This document shows positions 22,401 through 35,286 of a stretch of DNA of 64,000 nucleotides, piece after piece. Source of the DNA: Nansenia antarctica (lineage: Eukaryota; Chordata; Actinopteri; Argentiniformes; Microstomatidae); the NCBI GenBank assembly GCA_963989245.1, contig OZ022346.1, positions 6,436,426-6,500,425 of the forward strand. Reading direction: 5' to 3'. Position 1 is the stretch's first letter, and each line of letters starts with the position of its first letter. A program made the translations under genes and the position numbers. The notes beneath the pieces are model-generated. The model was not told where the DNA came from. It did no database searches and was given only the letters and a program-made list of their open reading frames with translations.

Positions 22401-23845
22401 AAGCAGCTGTCAAAGTCCGCTTTGAAGAAACAGAAGAAGCGAGAGGCAAAAAAAGCAGCAAAAGAGGTAACCATGGCAGATGCCCCTGAGGCCCAGTCAG
22501 ACACCTCCTCTGCCAGTAGTGCCCAAGCAGGGCCTACCTGTGGTGACCCGGAGACTACATGTAACCGGTTGGTCATTATTTCCAGTTTGCGGTAAATGTG
22601 ATTTTGATGAGCAAATGCCTTCTTCCGCTACGATTGGAGACGGGTTACCACGTGACCGTGGGACGTATTGAATTTCCCAGTTTGGAACAGTCATAAGTAG
22701 CATTTCTGGGATGTTTTGTACATTAGCAGTACATTAACAATGTTAAGTTAAATATGTTGTATTATTTGGTGGAACGCATATAGAAACTATTGTGGTTAAA
22801 CCGTGACTTGTATTGACGTGCCAGAGAATGACTCCCCTCCCTCGGACCCATTATGGGTATCGCTTCTCGGCCTTTTGGCCAAGATTAAGTGTAGTGTCTG
22901 GTTCCTACAAATGCAGAGCTTTGGGATGTTTTCTAGCTGTTATATCCTGAGGACTATGAACCTCACCTGTATAACATGTATGACTCAGACAACGGTGGTA
23001 ACTTGAGTATTTATTGTTCTCTACTGTGGAGCCCCACGTTAGATCAAACATACAGAACAACATGGCCTCTTAAATACCCAGGATGCATAGCGTATACCCA
23101 GGATGCATAGCGTTAACAAAACCATAGCAACAGTGAATACATCACACTGGCAACCATTCACAAATGGGACATTCCCTTAGAGGCCAGTCAAGTACCAGAC
23201 AGCACCCAGTGAACTGGGTAGCACAGAGTCCATGGCTTCCCAGTTGCATTTGTAGGAACCAGCTACTACACTTGACCAAGCCTGCCCAGTTCGCGGAGCA
23301 CCCAGTGAACTGGGTAGGTTCGTCCAAGCCTGCCCAGTTCGCGGGCCACCTGCCCTGAGCACCCAGTGAACTGGGTAGGTTCGACCAAGCCTGCCCAGTT
23401 CGCGGGTCACCTGCCCTGCATGAAGAGGGCACAGAACATGAGATCTGGCATTAAATTAATTTTTAATTAAATGAATTAATCTTGCCATTTAGCAGACGCT
23501 TTTATCCAAAGCGATTTACAATTACGAATTACAGGGACATTCCCCCTGGAGTAATTGAGGGCTAAGTGCCTTACCCAAGGGCACACTAGTAGTGGTGTGG
23601 TTTCAGGCGGGATTTGAACTCACAACCTTCCGATCCCAAGTCCAACTCACTATCCACTGACTAGACCACCACTACCCCACATTACAGGTGACAAGCAGCT
23701 GTCAAAGTCCGCTTTGAAGAAACAGAAGAAGCGAGAGGCAAAAAAAGCAGCAAAAGAGGTAACCATGGCAGATGCCCCTGAGGCCCAGTCAGACACCTCC
23801 TCTGCCAGTAGTGCCCAAGCAGGGCCTACCTGTGGTGACCCGGAG
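4466..23845 (+). repeat. Array units 2-16
   Basis: Fifteen units, each exactly 1292 bp. Diagnostic variants relative to unit 1: AGAAGAAG to AGAAGGAG in the EIF2A-like exon in units 3-6; ATATCC to ATAGCC (12609) plus GTAGCA to GTATCA in unit 8; CTTTGG to CTTTAG (15171) in unit 10; TCTGG to TCTCG (16475) in unit 11; TTCTGG to TTCTAG in units 13 and 16; TTAAATTAATTT to TTAAATTACTTT in units 11 and 14; AAATTAATTA to AAATGAATTA (23471) in unit 16. Confidence 0.9.
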
Positions 23846-24189
23846 ACTACATGTAACCGGTTGGTCATTATTTCCAGTTTGCGGTAAATGTGATTTTGAT
23901 GAGCAAATGCCTTCTTCCGCTACGATTGGAGACGGGTTACCACGTGACCGTGGGACGTATTGAATTTCCCAGTTTGGAACAGTCATAAGTAGCATTTCTG
24001 GGATGTTTTGTACATTAGCAGTACATTAACAATGTTAAGTTAAATATGTTGTATTATTTGGTGGAACGCATATAGAAACTATTGTGGTTAAACCGTGACT
24101 TGTATTGACGTGCCAGAGAATGACTCCCCTCCCTCGGACCCATTATGGGTATCGCTTCTCGGCCTTTTGGCCAAGATTAAGTGTAGTGT

Positions 24190-24202
24190 CTGGTTCCTAC
24201 AA
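24190..24202. repeat. 13-bp target site duplication, left copy
   Basis: CTGGTTCCTACAA immediately precedes the inserted retrotransposon fragment and recurs at 25296-25308 immediately after it. It starts at the base equivalent to U2 nt 40. Confidence 0.9.
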
Positions 24203-25295
24203 GCCCTGGTCAGCAGTATCACCATCACAAGGACCAGGAGAGGAGCAGCGCACAACACCAACAGGGAAGTTTACTGCACCTTCCACCACCTACACATGTA
24301 CACAGCACTGACCCACTTCCTACCCTCACCAGAATATCACCACACACAACCCACAGCCGAACCAGCCGTCTCTGCCAGCACCACCAGCACCAGGATGACC
24401 AACACCACTGGGTCACAGGGAAGTACTGATCACCCGCCTGACACCAAAATGCACACTACACAAACCATGCACACCTCCCTTCTCTCACTCCTGTATCTTT
24501 TCAGGCACATGTCATATCCAGCTCTGACACCTACCCAGGCTTCCAGACCCAGGAGCAGAGACCGGCGGGAACCACCACGTCACCCCAGCACCAACCCCAG
24601 GTTCCAACTCAGCGACCCCAAACCCCCTGTTCCGGGCCCCCCCCCCCCAACTCCAGGCCCCCAGCTACAGGCCCAGTCCCCTACCCGCCAACCCCCAACC
24701 CCCAGCCCGGAACAAGCTGAGAAGAGCCAGGGAGCTTTTTCCCTGGATAAGCTGTGTACAGGTTTTTCGCCTCTGCTTGCCTGCCATGCGCCGAGCTCTC
24801 TGGGCCTCTCCTCAGGGGCCTCCGGTCGGCCTGCGTGCTCGATCTGCTCCGCCGCTGGGGCGCCTGGTCCGGCTAGCCTCGTGAAGGGCTACAGGAGTCT
24901 GAGCCTGGTGGGCTGGGCCGGATGCGCCGGTGGTGGGGCGGGTCGGGTGAGTCGGGTGTGTGGGGTCCCTCGGGGGAGGGAGGTGGGGGAGCCACGGCTT
25001 TGCACTGGTGGGCAAACTGGATAGTAGTCGCTCTACAACTAGAGGGCTGCAGGGGAATTTTTTCCCGGATGCACAGCGAACAGGTTTTTTACCCCTGCCT
25101 CCTACCGACACTGGAACCTGGACACTGAACACTGAACACTGAACATTACACTACACTGGACAATACACTGAACACTGAGCACTTTAGTTAGTTTAATGTT
25201 GGTTGTTGTTGAATGTAATGTCTTAAATGTCTGATTGTTTGATTAATTGATTGTATATACGGTGTTGTGTTTTTATAAAAACCAATAAAAAACAC
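24203..25295 (+). mobile_element. 5'-truncated Keno-like retrotransposon 3' fragment (1093 bp)
   Basis: Nearly identical to 57258-58350 of the full-length element: it starts GCCCTGGTCAGCAGTATC and ends CCAATAAAAAACAC. It contains only 3' UTR, no part of ORF2. The plus-strand open frame that runs into it from the unit is accidental. The 13-bp direct repeats show integration by target-primed reverse transcription at the U2-derived site of the chimeric unit. ACAA is shared by target and element at the 5' junction. Confidence 0.9.
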
Positions 25296-25308
25296 CTGGT
25301 TCCTACAA
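25296..25308. repeat. 13-bp target site duplication, right copy
   Basis: Second copy of CTGGTTCCTACAA, following the element end; see the left copy. Confidence 0.9.
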
Positions 25309-26243
25309 ATGCAGAGCTTTGGGATGTTTTCTGGCTGTTATATCCTGAGGACTATGAACCTCACCTGTATAACATGTATGACTCAGACAACGGTGGTAAC
25401 TTGAGTATTTATTGTTCTCTACTGTGGAGCCCCACGTTAGATCAAACATACAGAACAACATGGCCTCTTAAATACCCAGGATGCATAGCGTATACCCAGG
25501 ATGCATAGCGTTAACAAAACCATAGCAACAGTGAATACATCACACTGGCAACCATTCACAAATGGGACATTCCCTTAGAGGCCAGTCAAGTACCAGACAG
25601 CACCCAGTGAACTGGGTAGCACAGAGTCCATGGCTTCCCAGTTGCATTTGTAGGAACCAGCTACTACACTTGACCAAGCCTGCCCAGTTCGCGGAGCACC
25701 CAGTGAACTGGGTAGGTTCGTCCAAGCCTGCCCAGTTCGCGGGCCACCTGCCCTGAGCACCCAGTGAACTGGGTAGGTTCGACCAAGCCTGCCCAGTTCG
25801 CGGGTCACCTGCCCTGCATGAAGAGGGCACAGAACATGAGATCTGGCATTAAATTAATTTTTAATTAAATTAATTAATCTTGCCATTTAGCAGACGCTTT
25901 TATCCAAAGCGATTTACAATTACGAATTACAGGGACATTCCCCCTGGAGTAATTGAGGGCTAAGTGCCTTACCCAAGGGCACACTAGTAGTGGTGTGGTT
26001 TCAGGCGGGATTTGAACTCACAACCTTCCGATCCCAAGTCCAACTCACTATCCACTGACTAGACCACCACTACCCCACATTACAGGTGACAAGCAGCTGT
26101 CAAAGTCCGCTTTGAAGAAACAGAAGAAGCGAGAGGCAAAAAAAGCAGCAAAAGAGGTAACCATGGCAGATGCCCCTGAGGCCCAGTCAGACACCTCCTC
26201 TGCCAGTAGTGCCCAAGCAGGGCCTACCTGTGGTGACCCGGAG

Positions 26244-29200
26244 ACTACATGTAACCGGTTGGTCATTATTTCCAGTTTGCGGTAAATGTGATTTTGATGA
26301 GCAAATGCCTTCTTCCGCTACGATTGGAGACGGGTTACCACGTGACCGTGGGACGTATTGAATTTCCCAGTTTGGAACAGTCATAAGTAGCATTTCTGGG
26401 ATGTTTTGTACATTAGCAGTACATTAACAATGTTAAGTTAAATATGTTGTATTATTTGGTGGAACGCATATAGAAACTATTGTGGTTAAACCGTGACTTG
26501 TATTGACGTGCCAGAGAATGACTCCCCTCCCTCGGACCCATTATGGGTATCGCTTCTCGGCCTTTTGGCCAAGATTAAGTGTAGTGTCTGGTTCCTACAA
26601 ATGCAGAGCTTTGGGATGTTTTCTGGCTGTTATATCCTGAGGACTATGAACCTCACCTGTATAACATGTATGACTCAGACAACGGTGGTAACTTGAGTAT
26701 TTATTGTTCTCTACTGTGGAGCCCCACGTTAGATCAAACATACAGAACAACATGGCCTCTTAAATACCCAGGATGCATAGCGTATACCCAGGATGCATAG
26801 CGTTAACAAAACCATAGCAACAGTGAATACATCACACTGGCAACCATTCACAAATGGGACATTCCCTTAGAGGCCAGTCAAGTACCAGACAGCACCCAGT
26901 GAACTGGGTAGCACAGAGTCCATGGCTTCCCAGTTGCATTTGTAGGAACCAGCTACTACACTTGACCAAGCCTGCCCAGTTCGCGGAGCACCCAGTGAAC
27001 TGGGTAGGTTCGTCCAAGCCTGCCCAGTTCGCGGGCCACCTGCCCTGAGCACCCAGTGAACTGGGTAGGTTCGACCAAGCCTGCCCAGTTCGCGGGTCAC
27101 CTGCCCTGCATGAAGAGGGCACAGAACATGAGATCTGGCATTAAATTAATTTTTAATTAAATTAATTAATCTTGCCATTTAGCAGACGCTTTTATCCAAA
27201 GCGATTTACAATTACGAATTACAGGGACATTCCCCCTGCAGTAATTGAGGGCTAAGTGCCTTACCCAAGGGCACACTAGTAGTGGTGTGGTTTCAGGCGG
27301 GATTTGAACTCACAACCTTCCGATCCCAAGTCCAACTCACTATCCACTGACTAGACCACCACTACCCCACATTACAGGTGACAAGCAGCTGTCAAAGTCC
27401 GCTTTGAAGAAACAGAAGGAGCGAGAGGCAAAAAAAGCAGCAAAAGAGGTAACCATGGCAGATGCCCCTGAGGCCCAGTCAGACACCTCCTCTGCCAGTA
27501 GTGCCCAAGCAGGGCCTACCTGTGGTGACCCGGAGACTACATGTAACCGGTTGGTCATTATTTCCAGTTTGCGGTAAATGTGATTTTGATGAGCAAATGC
27601 CTTCTTCCGCTACGATTGGAGACGGGTTACCACGTGACCGTGGGACGTATTGAATTTCCCAGTTTGGAACAGTCATAAGTAGCATTTCTGGGATGTTTTG
27701 TACATTAGCAGTACATTAACAATGTTAAGTTAAATATGTTGTATTATTTGGTGGAACGCATATAGAAACTATTGTGGTTAAACCGTGACTTGTATTGACG
27801 TGCCAGAGAATGACTCCCCTCCCTCGGACCCATTATGGGTATCGCTTCTCGGCCTTTTGGCCAAGATTAAGTGTAGTGTCTGGTTCCTACAAATGCAGAG
27901 CTTTGGGATGTTTTCTGGCTGTTATATCCTGAGGACTATGAACCTCACCTGTATAACATGTATGACTCAGACAACGGTGGTAACTTGAGTATTTATTGTT
28001 CTCTACTGTGGAGCCCCACGTTAGATCAAACATACAGAACAACATGGCCTCTTAAATACCCAGGATGCATAGCGTATACCCAGGATGCATAGCGTTAACA
28101 AAACCATAGCAACAGTGAATACATCACACTGGCAACCATTCACAAATGGGACATTCCCTTAGAGGCCAGTCAAGTACCAGACAGCACCCAGTGAACTGGG
28201 TAGCACAGAGTCCATGGCTTCCCAGTTGCATTTGTAGGAACCAGCTACTACACTTGACCAAGCCTGCCCAGTTCGCGGAGCACCCAGTGAACTGGGTAGG
28301 TTCGTCCAAGCCTGCCCAGTTCGCGGGCCACCTGCCCTGAGCACCCAGTGAACTGGGTAGGTTCGACCAAGCCTGCCCAGTTCGCGGGTCACCTGCCCTG
28401 CATGAAGAGGGCACAGAACATGAGATCTGGCATTAAATTAATTTTTAATTAAATTAATTAATCTTGCCATTTAGCAGACGCTTTTATCCAAAGCGATTTA
28501 CAATTACGAATTACAGGGACATTCCCCCTGGAGTAATTGAGGGCTAAGTGCCTTACCCAAGGGCACACTAGTAGTGGTGTGGTTTCAGGCGGGATTTGAA
28601 CTCACAACCTTCCGATCCCAAGTCCAACTCACTATCCACTGACTAGACCACCACTACCCCACATTACAGGTGACAAGCAGCTGTCAAAGTCCGCTTTGAA
28701 GAAACAGAAGGAGCGATGGCAAAAAAAGCAGCAAAAGAGGTAACCATGGCAGATGCCCCTGAGGCCCAGTCAGACACCTCCTCTGCCAGTAGTGCCCAAG
28801 CAGGGCCTACCTGTGGTGACCCGGAGACTACATGTAACCGGTTGGTCATTATTTCCAGTTTGCGGTAAATGTGATTTTGATGAGCAAATGCCTTCTTCCG
28901 CTACGATTGGAGACGGGTTACCACGTGACCGTGGGACGTATTGAATTTCCCAGTTTGGAACAGTCATAAGTAGCATTTCTGGGATGTTTTGTACATTAGC
29001 AGTACATTAACAATGTTAAGTTAAATATGTTGTATTATTTGGTGGAACGCATATAGAAACTATTGTGGTTAAACCGTGACTTGTATTGACGTGCCAGAGA
29101 ATGACTCCCCTCCCTCGGACCCATTATGGGTATCGCTTCTCGGCCTTTTGGCCAAGATTAAGTGTAGTGTCTGGTTCCTACAAATGCAGAGCTTTGGGAT

Positions 29201-32200
29201 GTTTTCTGGCTGTTATATCCTGAGGACTATGAACCTCACCTGTATAACATGTATGACTCAGACAACGGTGGTAACTTGAGTATTTATTGTTCTCTACTGT
29301 GGAGCCCCACGTTAGATCAAACATACAGAACAACATGGCCTCTTAAATACCCAGGATGCATAGCGTATACCCAGGATGCATAGCGTTAACAAAACCATAG
29401 CAACAGTGAATACATCACACTGGCAACCATTCACAAATGGGACATTCCCTTAGAGGCCAGTCAAGTACCAGACAGCACCCAGTGAACTGGGTAGCACAGA
29501 GTCCATGGCTTCCCAGTTGCATTTGTAGGAACCAGCTACTACACTTGACCAAGCCTGCCCAGTTCGCGGAGCACCCAGTGAACTGGGTAGGTTCGTCCAA
29601 GCCTGCCCAGTTCGCGGGCCACCTGCCCTGAGCACCCAGTGAACTGGGTAGGTTCGACCAAGCCTGCCCAGTTCGCGGGTCACCTGCCCTGCATGAAGAG
29701 GGCACAGAACATGAGATCTGGCATTAAATTAATTTTTAATTAAATTAATTAATCTTGCCATTTAGCAGACGCTTTTATCCAAAGCGATTTACAATTACGA
29801 ATTACAGGGACATTCCCCCTGGAGTAATTGAGGGCTAAGTGCCTTACCCAAGGGCACACTAGTAGTGGTGTGGTTTCAGGCGGGATTTGAACTCACAACC
29901 TTCCGATCCCAAGTCCAACTCACTATCCACTGACTAGACCACCACTACCCCACATTACAGGTGACAAGCAGCTGTCAAAGTCCGCTTTGAAGAAACAGAA
30001 GGAGCGAGAGGCAAAAAAAGCAGCAAAAGAGGTAACCATGGCAGATGCCCCTGAGGCCCAGTCAGACACCTCCTCTGCCAGTAGTGCCCAAGCAGGGCCT
30101 ACCTGTGGTGACCCGGAGACTACATGTAACCGGTTGGTCATTATTTCCAGTTTGCGGTAAATGTGATTTTGATGAGCAAATGCCTTCTTCCGCTACGATT
30201 GGAGACGGGTTACCACGTGACCGTGGGACGTATTGAATTTCCCAGTTTGGAACAGTCATAAGTAGCATTTCTGGGATGTTTTGTACATTAGCAGTACATT
30301 AACAATGTTAAGTTAAATATGTTGTATTATTTGGTGGAACGCATATAGAAACTATTGTGGTTAAACCGTGACTTGTATTGACGTGCCAGAGAATGACTCC
30401 CCTCCCTCGGACCCATTATGGGTATCGCTTCTCGGCCTTTTGGCCAAGATTAAGTGTAGTGTCTGGTTCCTACAAATGCAGAGCTTTGGGATGTTTTCTG
30501 GCTGTTATATCCTGAGGACTATGAACCTCACCTGTATAACATGTATGACTCAGACAACGGTGGTAACTTGAGTATTTATTGTTCTCTACTGTGGAGCCCC
30601 ACGTTAGATCAAACATACAGAACAACATGGCCTCTTAAATACCCAGGATGCATAGCGTATACCCAGGATGCATAGCGTTAACAAAACCATAGCAACAGTG
30701 AATACATCACACTGGCAACCATTCACAAATGGGACATTCCCTTAGAGGCCAGTCAAGTACCAGACAGCACCCAGTGAACTGGGTAGCACAGAGTCCATGG
30801 CTTCCCAGTTGCATTTGTAGGAACCAGCTACTACACTTGACCAAGCCTGCCCAGTTCGCGGAGCACCCAGTGAACTGGGTAGGTTCGTCCAAGCCTGCCC
30901 AGTTCGCGGGCCACCTGCCCTGAGCACCCAGTGAACTGGGTAGGTTCGACCAAGCCTGCCCAGTTCGCGGGTCACCTGCCCTGCATGAAGAGGGCACAGA
31001 ACATGAGATCTGGCATTAAATTAATTTTTAATTAAATTAATTAATCTTGCCATTTAGCAGACGCTTTTATCCAAAGCGATTTACAATTACGAATTACAGG
31101 GACATTCCCCCTGGAGTAATTGAGGGCTAAGTGCCTTACCCAAGGGCACACTAGTAGTGGTGTGGTTTCAGGCGGGATTTGAACTCACAACCTTCCGATC
31201 CCAAGTCCAACTCACTATCCACTGACTAGACCACCACTACCCCACATTACAGGTGACAAGCAGCTGTCAAAGTCCGCTTTGAAGAAACAGAAGAAGCGAG
31301 AGGCAAAAAAAGCAGCAAAAGAGGTAACCATGGCAGATGCCCCTGAGGCCCAGTCAGACACCTCCTCTGCCAGTAGTGCCCAAGCAGGGCCTACCTGTGG
31401 TGACCCGGAGACTACATGTAACCGGTTGGTCATTATTTCCAGTTTGCGGTAAATGTGATTTTGATGAGCAAATGCCTTCTTCCGCTACGATTGGAGACGG
31501 GTTACCACGTGACCGTGGGACGTATTGAATTTCCCAGTTTGGAACAGTCATAAGTAGCATTTCTGGGATGTTTTGTACATTAGCAGTACATTAACAATGT
31601 TAAGTTAAATATGTTGTATTATTTGGTGGAACGCATATAGAAACTATTGTGGTTAAACCGTGACTTGTATTGACGTGCCAGAGAATGACTCCCCTCCCTC
31701 GGACCCATTATGGGTATCGCTTCTCGGCCTTTTGGCCAAGATTAAGTGTAGTGTCTGGTTCCTACAAATGCAGAGCTTTGGGATGTTTTCTGGCTGTTAT
31801 AGCCTGAGGACTATGAACCTCACCTGTATAACATGTATGACTCAGACAACGGTGGTAACTTGAGTATTTATTGTTCTCTACTGTGGAGCCCCACGTTAGA
31901 TCAAACATACAGAACAACATGGCCTCTTAAATACCCAGGATGCATAGCGTATACCCAGGATGCATAGCGTTAACAAAACCATAGCAACAGTGAATACATC
32001 ACACTGGCAACCATTCACAAATGGGACATTCCCTTAGAGGCCAGTCAAGTACCAGACAGCACCCAGTGAACTGGGTAGCACAGAGTCCATGGCTTCCCAG
32101 TTGCATTTGTAGGAACCAGCTACTACACTTGACCAAGCCTGCCCAGTTCGCGGAGCACCCAGTGAACTGGGTAGGTTCGTCCAAGCCTGCCCAGTTCGCG

Positions 32201-35200
32201 GGCCACCTGCCCTGAGCACCCAGTGAACTGGGTAGGTTCGACCAAGCCTGCCCAGTTCGCGGGTCACCTGCCCTGCATGAAGAGGGCACAGAACATGAGA
32301 TCTGGCATTAAATTAATTTTTAATTAAATTAATTAATCTTGCCATTTAGCAGACGCTTTTATCCAAAGCGATTTACAATTACGAATTACAGGGACATTCC
32401 CCCTGGAGTAATTGAGGGCTAAGTGCCTTACCCAAGGGCACACTAGTAGTGGTGTGGTTTCAGGCGGGATTTGAACTCACAACCTTCCGATCCCAAGTCC
32501 AACTCACTATCCACTGACTAGACCACCACTACCCCACATTACAGGTGACAAGCAGCTGTCAAAGTCCGCTTTGAAGAAACAGAAGAAGCGAGAGGCAAAA
32601 AAAGCAGCAAAAGAGGTAACCATGGCAGATGCCCCTGAGGCCCAGTCAGACACCTCCTCTGCCAGTAGTGCCCAAGCAGGGCCTACCTGTGGTGACCCGG
32701 AGACTACATGTAACCGGTTGGTCATTATTTCCAGTTTGCGGTAAATGTGATTTTGATGAGCAAATGCCTTCTTCCGCTACGATTGGAGACGGGTTACCAC
32801 GTGACCGTGGGACGTATTGAATTTCCCAGTTTGGAACAGTCATAAGTAGCATTTCTGGGATGTTTTGTACATTAGCAGTACATTAACAATGTTAAGTTAA
32901 ATATGTTGTATTATTTGGTGGAACGCATATAGAAACTATTGTGGTTAAACCGTGACTTGTATTGACGTGCCAGAGAATGACTCCCCTCCCTCGGACCCAT
33001 TATGGGTATCGCTTCTCGGCCTTTTGGCCAAGATTAAGTGTAGTGTCTGGTTCCTACAAATGCAGAGCTTTGGGATGTTTTCTAGCTGTTATATCCTGAG
33101 GACTATGAACCTCACCTGTATAACATGTATGACTCAGACAACGGTGGTAACTTGAGTATTTATTGTTCTCTACTGTGGAGCCCCACGTTAGATCAAACAT
33201 ACAGAACAACATGGCCTCTTAAATACCCAGGATGCATAGCGTATACCCAGGATGCATAGCGTTAACAAAACCATAGCAACAGTGAATACATCACACTGGC
33301 AACCATTCACAAATGGGACATTCCCTTAGAGGCCAGTCAAGTACCAGACAGCACCCAGTGAACTGGGTAGCACAGAGTCCATGGCTTCCCAGTTGCATTT
33401 GTAGGAACCAGCTACTACACTTGACCAAGCCTGCCCAGTTCGCGGAGCACCCAGTGAACTGGGTAGGTTCGTCCAAGCCTGCCCAGTTCGCGGGCCACCT
33501 GCCCTGAGCACCCAGTGAACTGGGTAGGTTCGACCAAGCCTGCCCAGTTCGCGGGTCACCTGCCCTGCATGAAGAGGGCACAGAACATGAGATCTGGCAT
33601 TAAATTAATTTTTAATTAAATGAATTAATCTTGCCATTTAGCAGACGCTTTTATCCAAAGCGATTTACAATTACGAATTACAGGGACATTCCCCCTGGAG
33701 TAATTGAGGGCTAAGTGCCTTACCCAAGGGCACACTAGTAGTGGTGTGGTTTCAGGCGGGATTTGAACTCACAACCTTCCGATCCCAAGTCCAACTCACT
33801 ATCCACTGACTAGACCACCACTACCCCACATTACAGGTGACAAGCAGCTGTCAAAGTCCGCTTTGAAGAAACAGAAGAAGCGAGAGGCAAAAAAAGCAGC
33901 AAAAGAGGTAACCATGGCAGATGCCCCTGAGGCCCAGTCAGACACCTCCTCTGCCAGTAGTGCCCAAGCAGGGCCTACCTGTGGTGACCCGGAGACTACA
34001 TGTAACCGGTTGGTCATTATTTCCAGTTTGCGGTAAATGTGATTTTGATGAGCAAATGCCTTCTTCCGCTACGATTGGAGACGGGTTACCACGTGACCGT
34101 GGGACGTATTGAATTTCCCAGTTTGGAACAGTCATAAGTAGCATTTCTGGGATGTTTTGTACATTAGCAGTACATTAACAATGTTAAGTTAAATATGTTG
34201 TATTATTTGGTGGAACGCATATAGAAACTATTGTGGTTAAACCGTGACTTGTATTGACGTGCCAGAGAATGACTCCCCTCCCTCGGACCCATTATGGGTA
34301 TCGCTTCTCGGCCTTTTGGCCAAGATTAAGTGTAGTGTCTGGTTCCTACAAATGCAGAGCTTTGGGATGTTTTCTGGCTGTTATATCCTGAGGACTATGA
34401 ACCTCACCTGTATAACATGTATGACTCAGACAACGGTGGTAACTTGAGTATTTATTGTTCTCTACTGTGGAGCCCCACGTTAGATCAAACATACAGAACA
34501 ACATGGCCTCTTAAATACCCAGGATGCATAGCGTATACCCAGGATGCATAGCGTTAACAAAACCATAGCAACAGTGAATACATCACACTGGCAACCATTC
34601 ACAAATGGGACATTCCCTTAGAGGCCAGTCAAGTACCAGACAGCACCCAGTGAACTGGGTAGCACAGAGTCCATGGCTTCCCAGTTGCATTTGTAGGAAC
34701 CAGCTACTACACTTGACCAAGCCTGCCCAGTTCGCGGAGCACCCAGTGAACTGGGTAGGTTCGTCCAAGCCTGCCCAGTTCGCGGGCCACCTGCCCTGAG
34801 CACCCAGTGAACTGGGTAGGTTCGACCAAGCCTGCCCAGTTCGCGGGTCACCTGCCCTGCATGAAGAGGGCACAGAACATGAGATCTGGCATTAAATTAA
34901 TTTTTAATTAAATTAATTAATCTTGCCATTTAGCAGACGCTTTTATCCAAAGCGATTTACAATTACGAATTACAGGGACATTCCCCCTGGAGTAATTGAG
35001 GGCTAAGTGCCTTACCCAAGGGCACACTAGTAGTGGTGTGGTTTCAGGCGGGATTTGAACTCACAACCTTCCGATCCCAAGTCCAACTCACTATCCACTG
35101 ACTAGACCACCACTACCCCACATTACAGGTGACAAGCAGCTGTCAAAGTCCGCTTTGAAGAAACAGAAGAAGCGAGAGGCAAAAAAAGCAGCAAAAGAGG

Positions 35201-35286
35201 TAACCATGGCAGATGCCCCTGAGGCCCAGTCAGACACCTCCTCTGCCAGTAGTGCCCAAGCAGGGCCTACCTGTGGTGACCCGGAG
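26244..35286 (+). repeat. Array units 18-24 (higher-order block A)
   Basis: Seven units with an ordered set of variants: unit 18 has CCTGGAG to CCTGCAG (27239) and the GGAG exon variant; unit 19 has GGAG plus the GATGG 1-bp deletion (1291 bp); unit 20 GGAG; unit 21 standard; unit 22 ATAGCC; unit 23 TTCTAG plus AAATGAATTA; unit 24 standard. The same order recurs in units 25-33. Confidence 0.85.

Larger units (their letters stand above)
23846..26243 (+). repeat. Array unit 17, split by a retrotransposon fragment
   Basis: The unit runs normally to 24202, is interrupted by a 1093-bp retrotransposon 3' fragment, and resumes at 25296. Removing the insert and one copy of the 13-bp target duplication restores exactly 1292 bp. 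Confidence 0.9.

Noticed and set aside
24095..25024. 309-residue open frame spanning the unit and the retrotransposon fragment
   Set aside because: It runs from the U2 promoter region through U2 nt 1-42 into inserted 3' UTR; the frame is fortuitous.
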